Part shown: positions 1 through 5,288 of the stretch, piece by piece
Numbering within the stretch: the stretch's first letter is position 1
Layout: each line of letters begins with the position of its first letter
DNA from: Microcaldota archaeon
GTDB lineage: Archaea; Micrarchaeota; Micrarchaeia; Micrarchaeales; CABMGC01
Assembly (NCBI GenBank): GCA_028867095.1
Contig: JAGWHA010000040.1
Coordinates: forward strand, 1-5,288
Length of the DNA: 5,288 nt
Reading direction: 5' to 3'
Made by a program: the position numbers and the translations under genes
Notes under the pieces: generated by a model
Seen by the model: the letters and a program-made list of their open reading frames with translations, nothing else
Databases searched by the model: none
Told to the model about the DNA's origin: nothing

Positions 1-188
1 GGGAGTTCTATGTCTACGGATCGGACAACGACCCCTATGTCAAGTTTTCGCAGGAGGACTTTGTGGCAAAGAAGCTTGATGCGACAATGCGGGTCATAGA
101 AGGGGCAGGGCACATAAACGAGGAGGCGGGATACAGAGAGTTTAAGGAGTTGCTCGGGGATATAAGTTTTCTAATGAAGGAAGATTGA
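1..188 (+). CDS. RBBP9/YdeN-type serine hydrolase, C-terminal end (5' truncated by window)
   Basis: Only the last 61 codons are inside the window; the frame is read from base 3 to the TGA at 186-188. The visible part contains a GSDNDPYV stretch, where the Asp of NDPY (about residue 10 of the fragment) fits the triad Asp of the family. After it comes a GAGHINEEAGY stretch, whose His (about residue 37) fits the catalytic His. The ending REFKELL also matches this small alpha/beta-hydrolase family (Pfam Ser_hydrolase, RBBP9/YdeN). The nucleophile elbow GxSxG would lie upstream, outside the window. Family members are small soluble serine hydrolases whose physiological substrates are mostly unknown, so only a general esterase/hydrolase role can be given. 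The stop codon directly abuts the ATG of map, so the two genes are probably cotranscribed and translationally coupled. Confidence 0.82.
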   Translation, partial: EFYVYGSDNDPYVKFSQEDFVAKKLDATMRVIEGAGHINEEAGYREFKELLGDISFLMKED

Positions 189-1085
189 ATGGCACACGAT
201 TACAAAAAGCTTGAGGCGATAGGGAAGGGCACCTTCGAGATAATAAACCAGGCAAGGGACATGGTGAAGCCAGGAGTCAGGCTTCTGGATGTTGCAAGGA
301 AGGTGGAGGAACTTGCAAAGAAGAAGAATGTTCAGTTCGCATTCCCGATAAATCTCTCGATAAACGAGAATGCAGCTCATTACACGCCTTCCTTTGAAGA
401 CCCACTTACTTTCTCAGACAAGGATGTTGTGAAAGTGGATATCGGACTGAGAAGTGGGGACAATCTTACGGACTGCGCAGTAACAGTTGATCTATCCGGA
501 AAGTACACAAAGCTCATGCAGGCAACCGAGGAGGCGCTTGACGCCGCGATAAGCGTAGTGAAGGAGGGGAGGAAGGTAGGGGACATCGGAAAGGAGGTTG
601 AAATGGTTGCCAAGAAGTATGGGGTGATGCCGATAAAGAATCTCGGTGGCCATGGAATCGATGAGGGCGAGCTACACGCAAATTATTTCATACCGAATTA
701 CGACAACGGCGATGACACTGAGCTCGTTGAGGGAGACCTGATTGCTGTCGAGGTCTTCCTGACGGACGGGGAGGGATGGGTGAAGAATGGGGAGTACAAC
801 CAGATTTACCAGAAGTCTCCTGGCTATACTCCAAGGACAAATGAGATGCGCGTGATCTCGGAGTTCATCGATGAGAATTACAGCACCTATCCGTTCGCGC
901 TCAGATGGCTTGTTGAGAACTTCAAGTCGGAGTTCAAGGTCAAGGCTGCGCTCAACGAGCTCGCAAGGCAGGAGGCTTTGGAGTCTTTCCCAGTCCTGGT
1001 CGAGAGAAAGAAGGGGACCGTTGTTCAGTTCGAGAAGAGCGTAATAGTCGAAAAGGACTCGTGCAAGATTATAACCAAACCCTAG
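189..1085 (+). CDS. map: Methionine aminopeptidase, type II (archaeal)
   Basis: This cytoplasmic dinuclear-metal enzyme removes the initiator Met from new proteins when the second residue is small. The 298-residue length is normal for archaeal type II MetAP. The pita-bread-fold metal ligands and catalytic His residues are all present at family spacing: H64 (AAHYTPS), D84 (VKVDIG), D95 (NLTDCAVT), H155 (GGHGIDE), H163 (ELHANYFIPN), E188 (AVEVF) and E282 (VQFEKS). The type II insert, a helical segment after the FIDENYSTYPFALRWL stretch, spans about residues 222-270. Two motif variations are seen: the usual AIEPF reads AVEVF, and the usual FEHT reads FEKS; neither removes a metal ligand. The ATG follows the upstream hydrolase stop without a gap, and an AAGGAAG stretch at 178-184 inside that gene can serve as ribosome binding site. 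The 3' end overlaps the convergent small gene by three bases. Confidence 0.96.
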   Translation: MAHDYKKLEAIGKGTFEIINQARDMVKPGVRLLDVARKVEELAKKKNVQFAFPINLSINENAAHYTPSFEDPLTFSDKDVVKVDIGLRSGDNLTDCAVTVDLSGKYTKLMQATEEALDAAISVVKEGRKVGDIGKEVEMVAKKYGVMPIKNLGGHGIDEGELHANYFIPNYDNGDDTELVEGDLIAVEVFLTDGEGWVKNGEYNQIYQKSPGYTPRTNEMRVISEFIDENYSTYPFALRWLVENFKSEFKVKAALNELARQEALESFPVLVERKKGTVVQFEKSVIVEKDSCKIITKP

Positions 1086-1306
1086 GGGACTAAGATCGTC
1101 AACCTGATGCTGGGGTGCTCCTTATTGAACTTCATCACTTTCTGAAACACATCCGAATCATCCCTTATCAGGCCCTCAAGGACCGGTTTGAGGGATACAG
1201 CCCTCTTTATCCCAGTTATGCCTTCAATCTTCGGAAGCTCGCGCAGCGCCGAGCGCAGCACCTCTGCGCTTGTGCAGACTGCCTGGAACTTGTATTCCTG
1301 CGGCAT
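1082..1306 (-). CDS. Unknown small protein (74 aa) downstream of nrdJ
   Basis: I do not recognise this protein. It follows the nrdJ stop by 8 bases on the same strand, and its codon choice resembles its neighbours. It looks soluble, with no signal peptide, membrane span or cysteine cluster (one Cys at residue 11). The pattern suggests a compact alpha/beta fold: strand (about 5-12), helix (13-29), strand (33-40), amphipathic helix (50-63), strand (67-73). Start choice: the ATG at 1306 lies behind AGGT with a 6-base gap and avoids overlap with nrdJ. The frame is open up to an ATG at 1390, with others at 1357 (ATG) and 1324 (GTG), but those versions would run inside the zinc-finger codons of nrdJ. 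Its stop overlaps the stop of map. The position suggests cotranscription with nrdRJ but does not reveal a function. It could be a chance open frame, though its length and tight packing argue for a gene. Confidence 0.6.
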   Translation of the reverse strand: MPQEYKFQAVCTSAEVLRSALRELPKIEGITGIKRAVSLKPVLEGLIRDDSDVFQKVMKFNKEHPSIRLTILVP

Positions 1307-1314
1307 GGGATGAC

Positions 1315-3630
1315 CTATCCGCACCTGCTGTATCCGCAGCTCTGGCAGTGGTCGCATCCGTTCTCGCTCACTAGCGTGTGCTCCGAGCACTTAGGGCAGT
1401 CCATGAGCCCAACCTGCTTGCCATCAGTTGTCTGGGCCTTTACCGTAGCCTGCTTTGGCTTGATGGCCTCCTCGTTTATGACAGCCTGATGGGTCTTGTT
1501 GATCACCGTCTCAAGCGCCTTTGCAATCGCATCAGGCACGCTGAGCAGCTGGACCCCGTGGTCCCATGTCCCGTTTCGCCCCTGGATCCCCTTGAGGCTC
1601 TTGATCACGTTCTTGACGTCCCCTCCCTGCTGCAGGTACATGCTTGCAAGCCTTCCCAGCGCCTCAGTGTAGCTCTTGTCGTCGCTTCCAGATCTTCCCA
1701 TGTTGACGAAAACCTCCCTTGGGCTGCTTGCGTCGCTGTTGACCGTTATGTAGATTGCGCCATTTGGCATCCTGTAGGTGATTGTGTCCCCAGTCATCGT
1801 CTTTGGCCTGGACCACTCCTTTGCCTCAGCCGCTCCCTTTGCCTTCTCGAGCGCCCTCTCCTTCTCATCGGTTATCAAAATTCCCTCTCTTGATCCCTCC
1901 CTGTAGACGGTTATTCCCTTGCATCCCGACTTCCAGCCCTGGAAGTAGATCTTCTCGACCTGCTCGACCGAGACGTCTTCAGGCAGATTGACGGTTGATG
2001 AAATCGAGCTGTCGATGTGCTTTTGCACGACGCTTTGCATCGTAACCCTGAACTCCGGCTTTATCTTGTGGGCTGGAACGAAGAAGTCCGGCAGATCCTC
2101 CTCTCGCTCTATCCTTGACTGCGCCATGTACTGGGCGACAATCGGGTGGTAGACCTTGAAGTACTCCTGCGAGAGGGACTCAGACCTCCTTGTGTAGCTG
2201 AATGCGAAGACAGGCTCGATGCCGCTTGATGTTCCGACCAGCGCCGATCCGCTGCCGACTGGGGCGATAGTCAGTATCGCGACATTGCGCAGCCCATTCC
2301 TCTTGATCTTCTCCCTGATATCGGATGAGAGGCCCTGTATGAAAGGCATGGTGAGGTGCTTGTCCGCATCGAATAGGCCAAACGATCCCTTCTCCTTTGC
2401 GATCTCGGTGGATTCATCATATGCGATGTACTTCATCTTGTCCATGAGCTTGTCCACAAAGTCGAGCGCCGCCTGGGTGTCGTACTTTATCTTGAGCCTA
2501 ATTAGCATGTCAGCAAGCCCCGTGAAGCCAAGCCCTATCCTTCGACTTTCCCTGCTCGCCTGCGCCTGCTCAGGGAGCGGGTGCTTGTCCATGTTGTAAG
2601 TGAGAACGTTGTCTAGGAACCTAACTCCGTACCTAATCGCCTTCTCAAGCGTCGGCCAATCAATCTCTGCCTGATCGGTGTAGCTGCCTGTGACGAACAT
2701 CGGCAGGTTCACATGCCCCAAATCGCATGCGCCGTATGCCTGAAGCGGCTGCTCTGCGCATGGGTTGGTCGTTATGACATTCATCCCATTGTACTCGCTA
2801 GGGGAGCCTCTCACCACATTGTCCCAGAAGATGAGTCCTGGCTCGGCCCAGTCCCTTGCGCTGCTGATTATCTCATTCCAAAGATCCCTTGCCCGAACCT
2901 TCTTCTCAAACCTTCCCGTCTTTGGGCTGTCATACCATAGCGTGAAATCAGTGTCCTTCTCCACCGCATGCATGAACTCGTCTGTTATTCGCAGGCTGAT
3001 GTTTGCGTACCTGACACTTCGCAGGTTCCGCTTAACCCTGATGAAGTCAAGGACGTCAGGGTGGTCGACACGGATTGTGATCATGAGTGCCCCCCTTCTT
3101 CCTGCCTGCCCAATTGTCCCTGTGGTTTCGCTCATTATGTTCATGAACGAGACAGCGCCAGTTGAATGAAGTGCTGAGTTGTTGACCTTTGTCCCCCTTG
3201 GCCTGAGAATGCTTATGTCCCCGCCGACCCCTCCCCCGAAGCTATACGTCCTTGCGGCCTCCTTGCACCAATCGAAAATAGACTCGATAGAGTCCGCCTT
3301 CATAGGGATCACGTAGCAGTTTAGCAGAGTTGTCTTCTTTGTCTGACCTGCTCCAAACAGTATCCTTCCTCCGGGCACGAACTTGAAGTTCTCAAGAAGC
3401 CAGTAGAAGTTGTTTGACCACTCCTTTTGCTTTTCCGGGGTTTCCTCTGCGCTTGCCATTGCAGTTGAGACCCTTTTCCACATCTCTGGAGGGGTCTTCT
3501 CAATCTTGTCGCCGTTCTCGTTTCTCAAGGTATACTTTTCGTAGAATACGCGGGCCCTAAGCTCGTCCCTGTCAAAAAAATCCAGTGTTTCCGTTGGAAT
3601 TGCGATTTGTTCGGTTTTTTGTTCTTCCAT
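1315..3630 (-). CDS. nrdJ: Adenosylcobalamin-dependent ribonucleotide reductase, class II
   Basis: The enzyme reduces ribonucleotides to deoxyribonucleotides by thiyl-radical chemistry started from adenosylcobalamin, so it needs no oxygen and no separate radical subunit. It has 771 residues. Active-site residues fit the family: C105 (LLNCYVIP) and C302 (GACDLGHVNLP) as the redox pair, with N289, thiyl C291 and E293 in NPCAE; C291 and C302 are 11 apart, as in Thermotoga NrdJ. A glycine-rich FGGGVGGDISILRPRG segment (131-146) and APVGSGS-GTSSGIEPVF (456-475) are further signatures. A TSCPD-type domain occupies about 610-700. The tail is a Cys-rich finger, CPKC (745-748), CDHC (759-762), C765 and C770, a zinc-binding/re-reduction tail typical of the family. 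No N-terminal ATP-cone is visible: the KKDG-type motif is missing and the barrel region starts early. The ATG is preceded by GGGGGT and lies 16 bases after the nrdR stop. Confidence 0.97.
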   Translation of the reverse strand: MEEQKTEQIAIPTETLDFFDRDELRARVFYEKYTLRNENGDKIEKTPPEMWKRVSTAMASAEETPEKQKEWSNNFYWLLENFKFVPGGRILFGAGQTKKTTLLNCYVIPMKADSIESIFDWCKEAARTYSFGGGVGGDISILRPRGTKVNNSALHSTGAVSFMNIMSETTGTIGQAGRRGALMITIRVDHPDVLDFIRVKRNLRSVRYANISLRITDEFMHAVEKDTDFTLWYDSPKTGRFEKKVRARDLWNEIISSARDWAEPGLIFWDNVVRGSPSEYNGMNVITTNPCAEQPLQAYGACDLGHVNLPMFVTGSYTDQAEIDWPTLEKAIRYGVRFLDNVLTYNMDKHPLPEQAQASRESRRIGLGFTGLADMLIRLKIKYDTQAALDFVDKLMDKMKYIAYDESTEIAKEKGSFGLFDADKHLTMPFIQGLSSDIREKIKRNGLRNVAILTIAPVGSGSALVGTSSGIEPVFAFSYTRRSESLSQEYFKVYHPIVAQYMAQSRIEREEDLPDFFVPAHKIKPEFRVTMQSVVQKHIDSSISSTVNLPEDVSVEQVEKIYFQGWKSGCKGITVYREGSREGILITDEKERALEKAKGAAEAKEWSRPKTMTGDTITYRMPNGAIYITVNSDASSPREVFVNMGRSGSDDKSYTEALGRLASMYLQQGGDVKNVIKSLKGIQGRNGTWDHGVQLLSVPDAIAKALETVINKTHQAVINEEAIKPKQATVKAQTTDGKQVGLMDCPKCSEHTLVSENGCDHCQSCGYSRCG

Positions 3631-3634
3631 TTTT

Positions 3635-3640
3635 ACCCCC
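3635..3640 (-). promoter_or_regulatory. Ribosome binding site of nrdJ
   Basis: GGGGGT on the minus strand is followed by AAAA and the nrdJ ATG at 3630. It complements the archaeal 16S tail and, by its spacing, supports this start and separate translation initiation for nrdJ inside the nrdR-nrdJ operon. Confidence 0.75.
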
Positions 3641-3646
3641 TAAGCG

Positions 3647-4117
3647 TCATTTCTCCATCTGCTCCTTCTTCTTGTTGAAGACAGTTATGATCTTCATGAA
3701 CTCCTTTGTGGAGTTGAATGTGTTGTAAACGCTGGCAAAGCGCACATAGGCCACCGTGTCGAGCTTGAAGAGCTCTCTTATCACCATTTCGCCTATCTTC
3801 TTTGTTGTTATCTCCTTGACCCCCTTTGCGCGGATCTTGCGGTCTATCTTGTCAGAGATGTCAATTATCGCCTCCTGGTTGACTGGGCGCTTCTCGCACG
3901 CCTTTGTTATCCCGTTTAGTATCTTTGCCTTGTCGTACGGCTGCCTTGTCCCGTCCTTCTTTATCACGATAAGCTCGACGAGGTCCGCCTTCTCGTAGGT
4001 GGTGAATCGCTTCTGGCAGGAGTTGCAGAGCCTTCGGCGCCTCACGCTGTTTTCCTCCTCGACGTCTCGAGAGTCGACTACACAAATGTCAGAGGAAAGG
4101 CAGTACGGGCAGCGCAT
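3647..4117 (-). CDS. nrdR: Transcriptional repressor NrdR
   Basis: NrdR binds ATP/dATP in an ATP-cone and represses ribonucleotide reductase genes when dNTP levels are high. The 156-residue protein has the standard layout. An N-terminal zinc ribbon carries C3, C6 (MRCPYC) and C31, C34 (LCNSCQKRFTTYE), with the basic RRRR patch (26-29) used for DNA binding. The ATP-cone spans about 46-139, from VIKKDGTRQPYDKAKI to DTVAYVRFASVYNTF. The frame is open for 14 more codons upstream to an ATG at 4159. The ATG at 4117 is chosen because the family begins MRCP(F/Y)C and because the extra codons would read through the operator palindrome. Only a weak GTGG precedes the ATG. nrdJ follows after 16 bases, so its likely target is its own operon. 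NrdR is overwhelmingly bacterial and only sporadic in archaea, so horizontal acquisition is likely (inference). Confidence 0.95.
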   Translation of the reverse strand: MRCPYCLSSDICVVDSRDVEEENSVRRRRLCNSCQKRFTTYEKADLVELIVIKKDGTRQPYDKAKILNGITKACEKRPVNQEAIIDISDKIDRKIRAKGVKEITTKKIGEMVIRELFKLDTVAYVRFASVYNTFNSTKEFMKIITVFNKKKEQMEK

Positions 4118-4121
4118 AAAA

Positions 4122-4137
4122 CCACAATATATGGTAT
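4122..4137 (-). promoter_or_regulatory. Putative NrdR box 1 (proximal operator)
   Basis: The plus strand reads CCACAATATATGGTAT. Against the bacterial NrdR-box consensus recalled from comparative genomics (ACACWATATATWGTGT), 13 of 16 positions match by hand count, including the whole ATATAT core. It ends 4 bases before the nrdR ATG. It also overlaps a perfect 10-base palindrome, TGGTATACCA (4132-4141). Binding by NrdR is inferred, not shown. Confidence 0.7.
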
Positions 4138-4153
4138 ACCACCCTCGCAACAG

Positions 4154-4169
4154 ATACAAGATGTTGTGG
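4154..4169 (-). promoter_or_regulatory. Putative NrdR box 2 (distal operator)
   Basis: The plus strand reads ATACAAGATGTTGTGG, which matches the same NrdR-box consensus at 12 of 16 positions by hand count. Its start is 32 bases from that of box 1, leaving a 16-base linker, so both sites face the same side of the helix. This tandem spacing is characteristic of bacterial NrdR operators. It is followed by GGATACCA (4168-4175), echoing the GGTATACCA after box 1. Confidence 0.6.
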
Positions 4170-4194
4170 ATACCAGTTAGACTTTAGACTGGGG

Positions 4195-4203
4195 ATTTAA
4201 ATA
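4195..4203 (-). promoter_or_regulatory. Putative archaeal TATA element for nrdR-nrdJ
   Basis: The minus strand reads TATTTAAAT within GGGTATTTAAATCCCC, about 80 bases upstream of nrdR. An archaeal TATA box is centred about 25 bases before the start site, which predicts transcription from about 4171-4174. Both NrdR boxes would then lie just downstream of the start and act as a roadblock. The core is nearly palindromic, so its orientation is not fixed by sequence, and no convincing BRE is visible; the flanking genes argue for the minus strand. Confidence 0.45.
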
Positions 4204-4290
4204 CCCTCATTATGCGGTTCTTGTAGATAGAGCACAACCATGTATCGAAATACACATTAGTGGAAGTAAAACACAATATGAGAGTTCCAT

Positions 4291-4300
4291 AAAAATTTTT
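4291..4300 (-). terminator. Possible T-run terminator after rnhB
   Basis: About 55-65 bases past the rnhB stop, the minus strand carries AAAAATTTTT in an AT-rich stretch. Archaeal termination commonly occurs at short T-runs without a required hairpin. This is the only such run between rnhB and nrdR. Five Ts is short, so the call is weak. Confidence 0.25.
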
Positions 4301-4355
4301 CAGGAAATTCGAATGTGATGGTTCAATCTCCCTGGAATATCTTTATGCTAACGGG

Positions 4356-5051
4356 TTACTCGACGAACTCCGAGATCCTAAGCTGCCTGATCCCAGTCAT
4401 CGTCTTCCAGTACTCCCGGATGTATGGGAGCAGGTTCTTGTTGCCAAGGTTCTGCTTTATCATGGAGATTGTCTGCTTGTCTGAAGCGTAGCCAGAGCCA
4501 AAGTCTATCCCCAGCTCCTGGGAGATCTTTTCCATCTCCCTGTCCCTTGTCACCTTTGCGATTATGCTTGCCGCGGATACCACTGGGTACTTGAGGTCCG
4601 CCTTGTGCTCAGAGACCACCCTTATCGAGTTCTCCTTCCTTGGGCCCTTCTTTGCGCCCTGCACCTTCATCGGCTTCTTTGAGAGGACGCTTATCCTGAT
4701 CCCGAACCTTTCCGGTATGACATCTGGCGAGTCAAGGTAGATTGCGTCAACCTCGCCGAGGGAATCGATGAGCCTGGAGACGCAGATTGCCTCGAGCTCG
4801 TTTAGCGAGATGTTGCTTCGCATCGCGTTGTTAATCTCAAGCGGAGAGATTGGGTAGCTCTTGACCTCCTCGGCAAGGGACTGTATCTCCTCAAAGAGGA
4901 ACTCCCTCTTCCTCGGAGTGAGGAGCTTTGAGTCCCTCACCCCTATCTTTGAGAGTTTGGCGGCGCGGCCGGAGGTCATGCTAACTACCCCTATAACAAG
5001 AGGACCGATAACAGCCCCGCGGCCGGCCTCGTCGCCGCCAGCTATTATGAT
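4356..5051 (-). CDS. rnhB: Ribonuclease HII, apparent non-AUG start
   Basis: RNase HII cuts the RNA strand of RNA-DNA hybrids and starts removal of ribonucleotides misincorporated in DNA. Read from ATC at 5051 the protein has 231 residues. The four catalytic acids are present: D7 and E8 (GGDEAGRG), D107 (AIYLDSP) and D152 (EHKADLKYPVVSAASIIAK). RDSK (about 39-42) and GSGYASD (185-191) are further signatures. D7/E8 match the numbering of archaeal RNase HII enzymes. The first ATG (4979) is 24 codons inside and would remove DEAGRG. An in-frame TAG lies at 5054-5052; between it and that ATG no ATG, GTG or TTG occurs in frame. The possible starts are therefore ATC (5051), ATA (5048) or ATA (5045), directly behind GGTGAT. 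The family's MIIAG-type beginning aligns best with ATC as residue 1, so ATC may be a real start or a G-to-C change or error. The PRC-barrel gene ends 12 bases upstream. Confidence 0.9.
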   Translation of the reverse strand: MIIAGGDEAGRGAVIGPLVIGVVSMTSGRAAKLSKIGVRDSKLLTPRKREFLFEEIQSLAEEVKSYPISPLEINNAMRSNISLNELEAICVSRLIDSLGEVDAIYLDSPDVIPERFGIRISVLSKKPMKVQGAKKGPRKENSIRVVSEHKADLKYPVVSAASIIAKVTRDREMEKISQELGIDFGSGYASDKQTISMIKQNLGNKNLLPYIREYWKTMTGIRQLRISEFVE

Positions 5052-5054
5052 CTA

Positions 5055-5060
5055 ATCACC
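5055..5060 (-). promoter_or_regulatory. Ribosome binding site deciding the rnhB start
   Basis: GGTGAT on the minus strand matches the archaeal anti-Shine-Dalgarno well. It stands 3 bases before ATC (5051), 6 before ATA (5048) and 9 before the second ATA (5045). It sits in the 12-base gap after the PRC-barrel gene, so it can only serve rnhB and supports initiation upstream of the ATG at 4979. Confidence 0.7.
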
Positions 5061-5063
5061 AAC

Positions 5064-5288
5064 TTAAAGTGCCTTCCTATCTATTACAATGAAGTCGTTG
5101 ACTGCAACTACCGCATTGTACCCTAGCTTCAGCTTCCCCTCCTTCACGTCAAGCTTGTTGACAAATGCGCTGTCTACGTTGGGTTCTACAAGTAGAGTCG
5201 TCAATTTTCCTGTGACTTCGTTGATTTCAGCGTCGACGAATTTGCCTAAGTCAAAACCATCGTTGGTCACCACTTCTTTTCCTACAAG
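5064..5288 (-). CDS. PRC-barrel domain protein (5' truncated by window)
   Basis: The last 74 codons are visible, in frame to the window edge. They read as one PRC-barrel: LVGKEVVTNDGFDLGKFVDAE, then EVTGKLTTLLVEP, and a C-terminal VNDFIVIDRKAL strand. This matches short archaeal stand-alone PRC-barrel proteins of roughly 75-90 residues. A GTG at 5273 could be read as start, but LVGKEV before it is the conserved first strand of the domain, so the true start is expected just outside the window. PRC-barrels are small beta domains found in photosynthetic reaction centre subunit H and in RimM, and archaeal stand-alone copies have no firmly assigned role; some are linked to RNA metabolism or cell division. 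It ends 12 bases before the rnhB start, suggesting cotranscription. There is no membrane segment in the visible part. Confidence 0.85.
   Translation of the reverse strand, partial: LVGKEVVTNDGFDLGKFVDAEINEVTGKLTTLLVEPNVDSAFVNKLDVKEGKLKLGYNAVVAVNDFIVIDRKAL

Noticed and set aside
1307..1390. The 102-residue version of the small protein starting at 1390.
   Set aside because: The added residues are a frame shadow of the conserved zinc-finger codons at the nrdJ 3' end; the ATG at 1306 has a better ribosome binding context and no overlap.
1378..1893. A 171-codon open frame on the plus strand opposite nrdJ, plus several others at 1115-3169.
   Set aside because: They mirror the strongly supported nrdJ coding frame, and their Cys-, Leu- and Pro-rich translations resemble no family and have no ribosome binding site of note.
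4118..4159. The 14-codon N-terminal extension of NrdR to an ATG at 4159.
   Set aside because: NrdR proteins begin at MRCP(F/Y)C, and the extension would be encoded by the operator palindromes.
4271..4286. A third NrdR-box-like site, ACACAATATGAGAGTT.
   Set aside because: The left half matches the consensus well but the right half is lost (about 10/16 by hand), and it lies far upstream of the predicted promoter without the 32-base phasing to the other two sites.
4307..4314. ATTCGAAT palindrome between rnhB and nrdR.
   Set aside because: An 8-base palindrome in AT-rich intergenic DNA is expected by chance, and it shows no pairing with a repeat or site.
4204..4355. Possible small RNA, box C/D RNA, tRNA or CRISPR in the rnhB-nrdR gap.
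   Set aside because: No tRNA arms, no paired C and D boxes, no direct repeats with spacers and no stable long hairpin were found by eye.
4356..4979. RNase HII beginning at the ATG at 4979.
   Set aside because: This would remove the DEAGRG motif and catalytic D7/E8, although the frame upstream encodes them intact.

Overview
The window looks archaeal. The methionine aminopeptidase is type II (the archaeal/eukaryotic kind), the RNase HII carries the archaeal signature, there is a short stand-alone PRC-barrel protein, ribosome binding sites read GGTGAT or GGGGGT, and Arg is mostly AGG/AGA. The lineage cannot be fixed from this sequence. A bacterial-type NrdR regulator beside a class II ribonucleotide reductase suggests an uncultivated archaeal group (possibly DPANN) that acquired a bacterial dNTP-control module, but this is inference.

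Layout. Positions 1-1085 (+ strand) hold the 3' end of an RBBP9/YdeN-type serine hydrolase followed with no gap by map, methionine aminopeptidase. Everything else is on the - strand. From right to left: a PRC-barrel protein cut by the window edge and rnhB (RNase HII) form one cluster (5288-4356); after a 238-base intergenic region, nrdR, nrdJ and a 74-residue unknown protein form a second cluster (4117-1082). The two directions meet tail to tail at 1082-1085, where the stop codons of map and the small gene overlap on a CTAG palindrome.

How it works together. NrdJ makes deoxyribonucleotides with adenosylcobalamin; NrdR is the ATP-cone repressor that senses ATP/dATP. Upstream of nrdR lie two 16-base NrdR-box-like palindromes whose starts are 32 bases apart (16-base linker), the arrangement known for bacterial NrdR operators, sitting just downstream of an archaeal-looking TATA element. 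This suggests an autoregulated nrdR-nrdJ operon run from an archaeal promoter. RNase HII, which removes ribonucleotides from DNA, is encoded next door but in a separate cluster.

The second notable point is rnhB. The catalytic DEAGRG motif is encoded, in frame, upstream of the first ATG, and the only possible start codons after the in-frame stop are ATC or ATA, directly behind a strong GGTGAT ribosome binding site. Either a non-AUG start is used or there is a base error. The rest of the 4118-4355 intergenic region holds only a weak T-run that could end rnhB transcription; no RNA gene was seen there.
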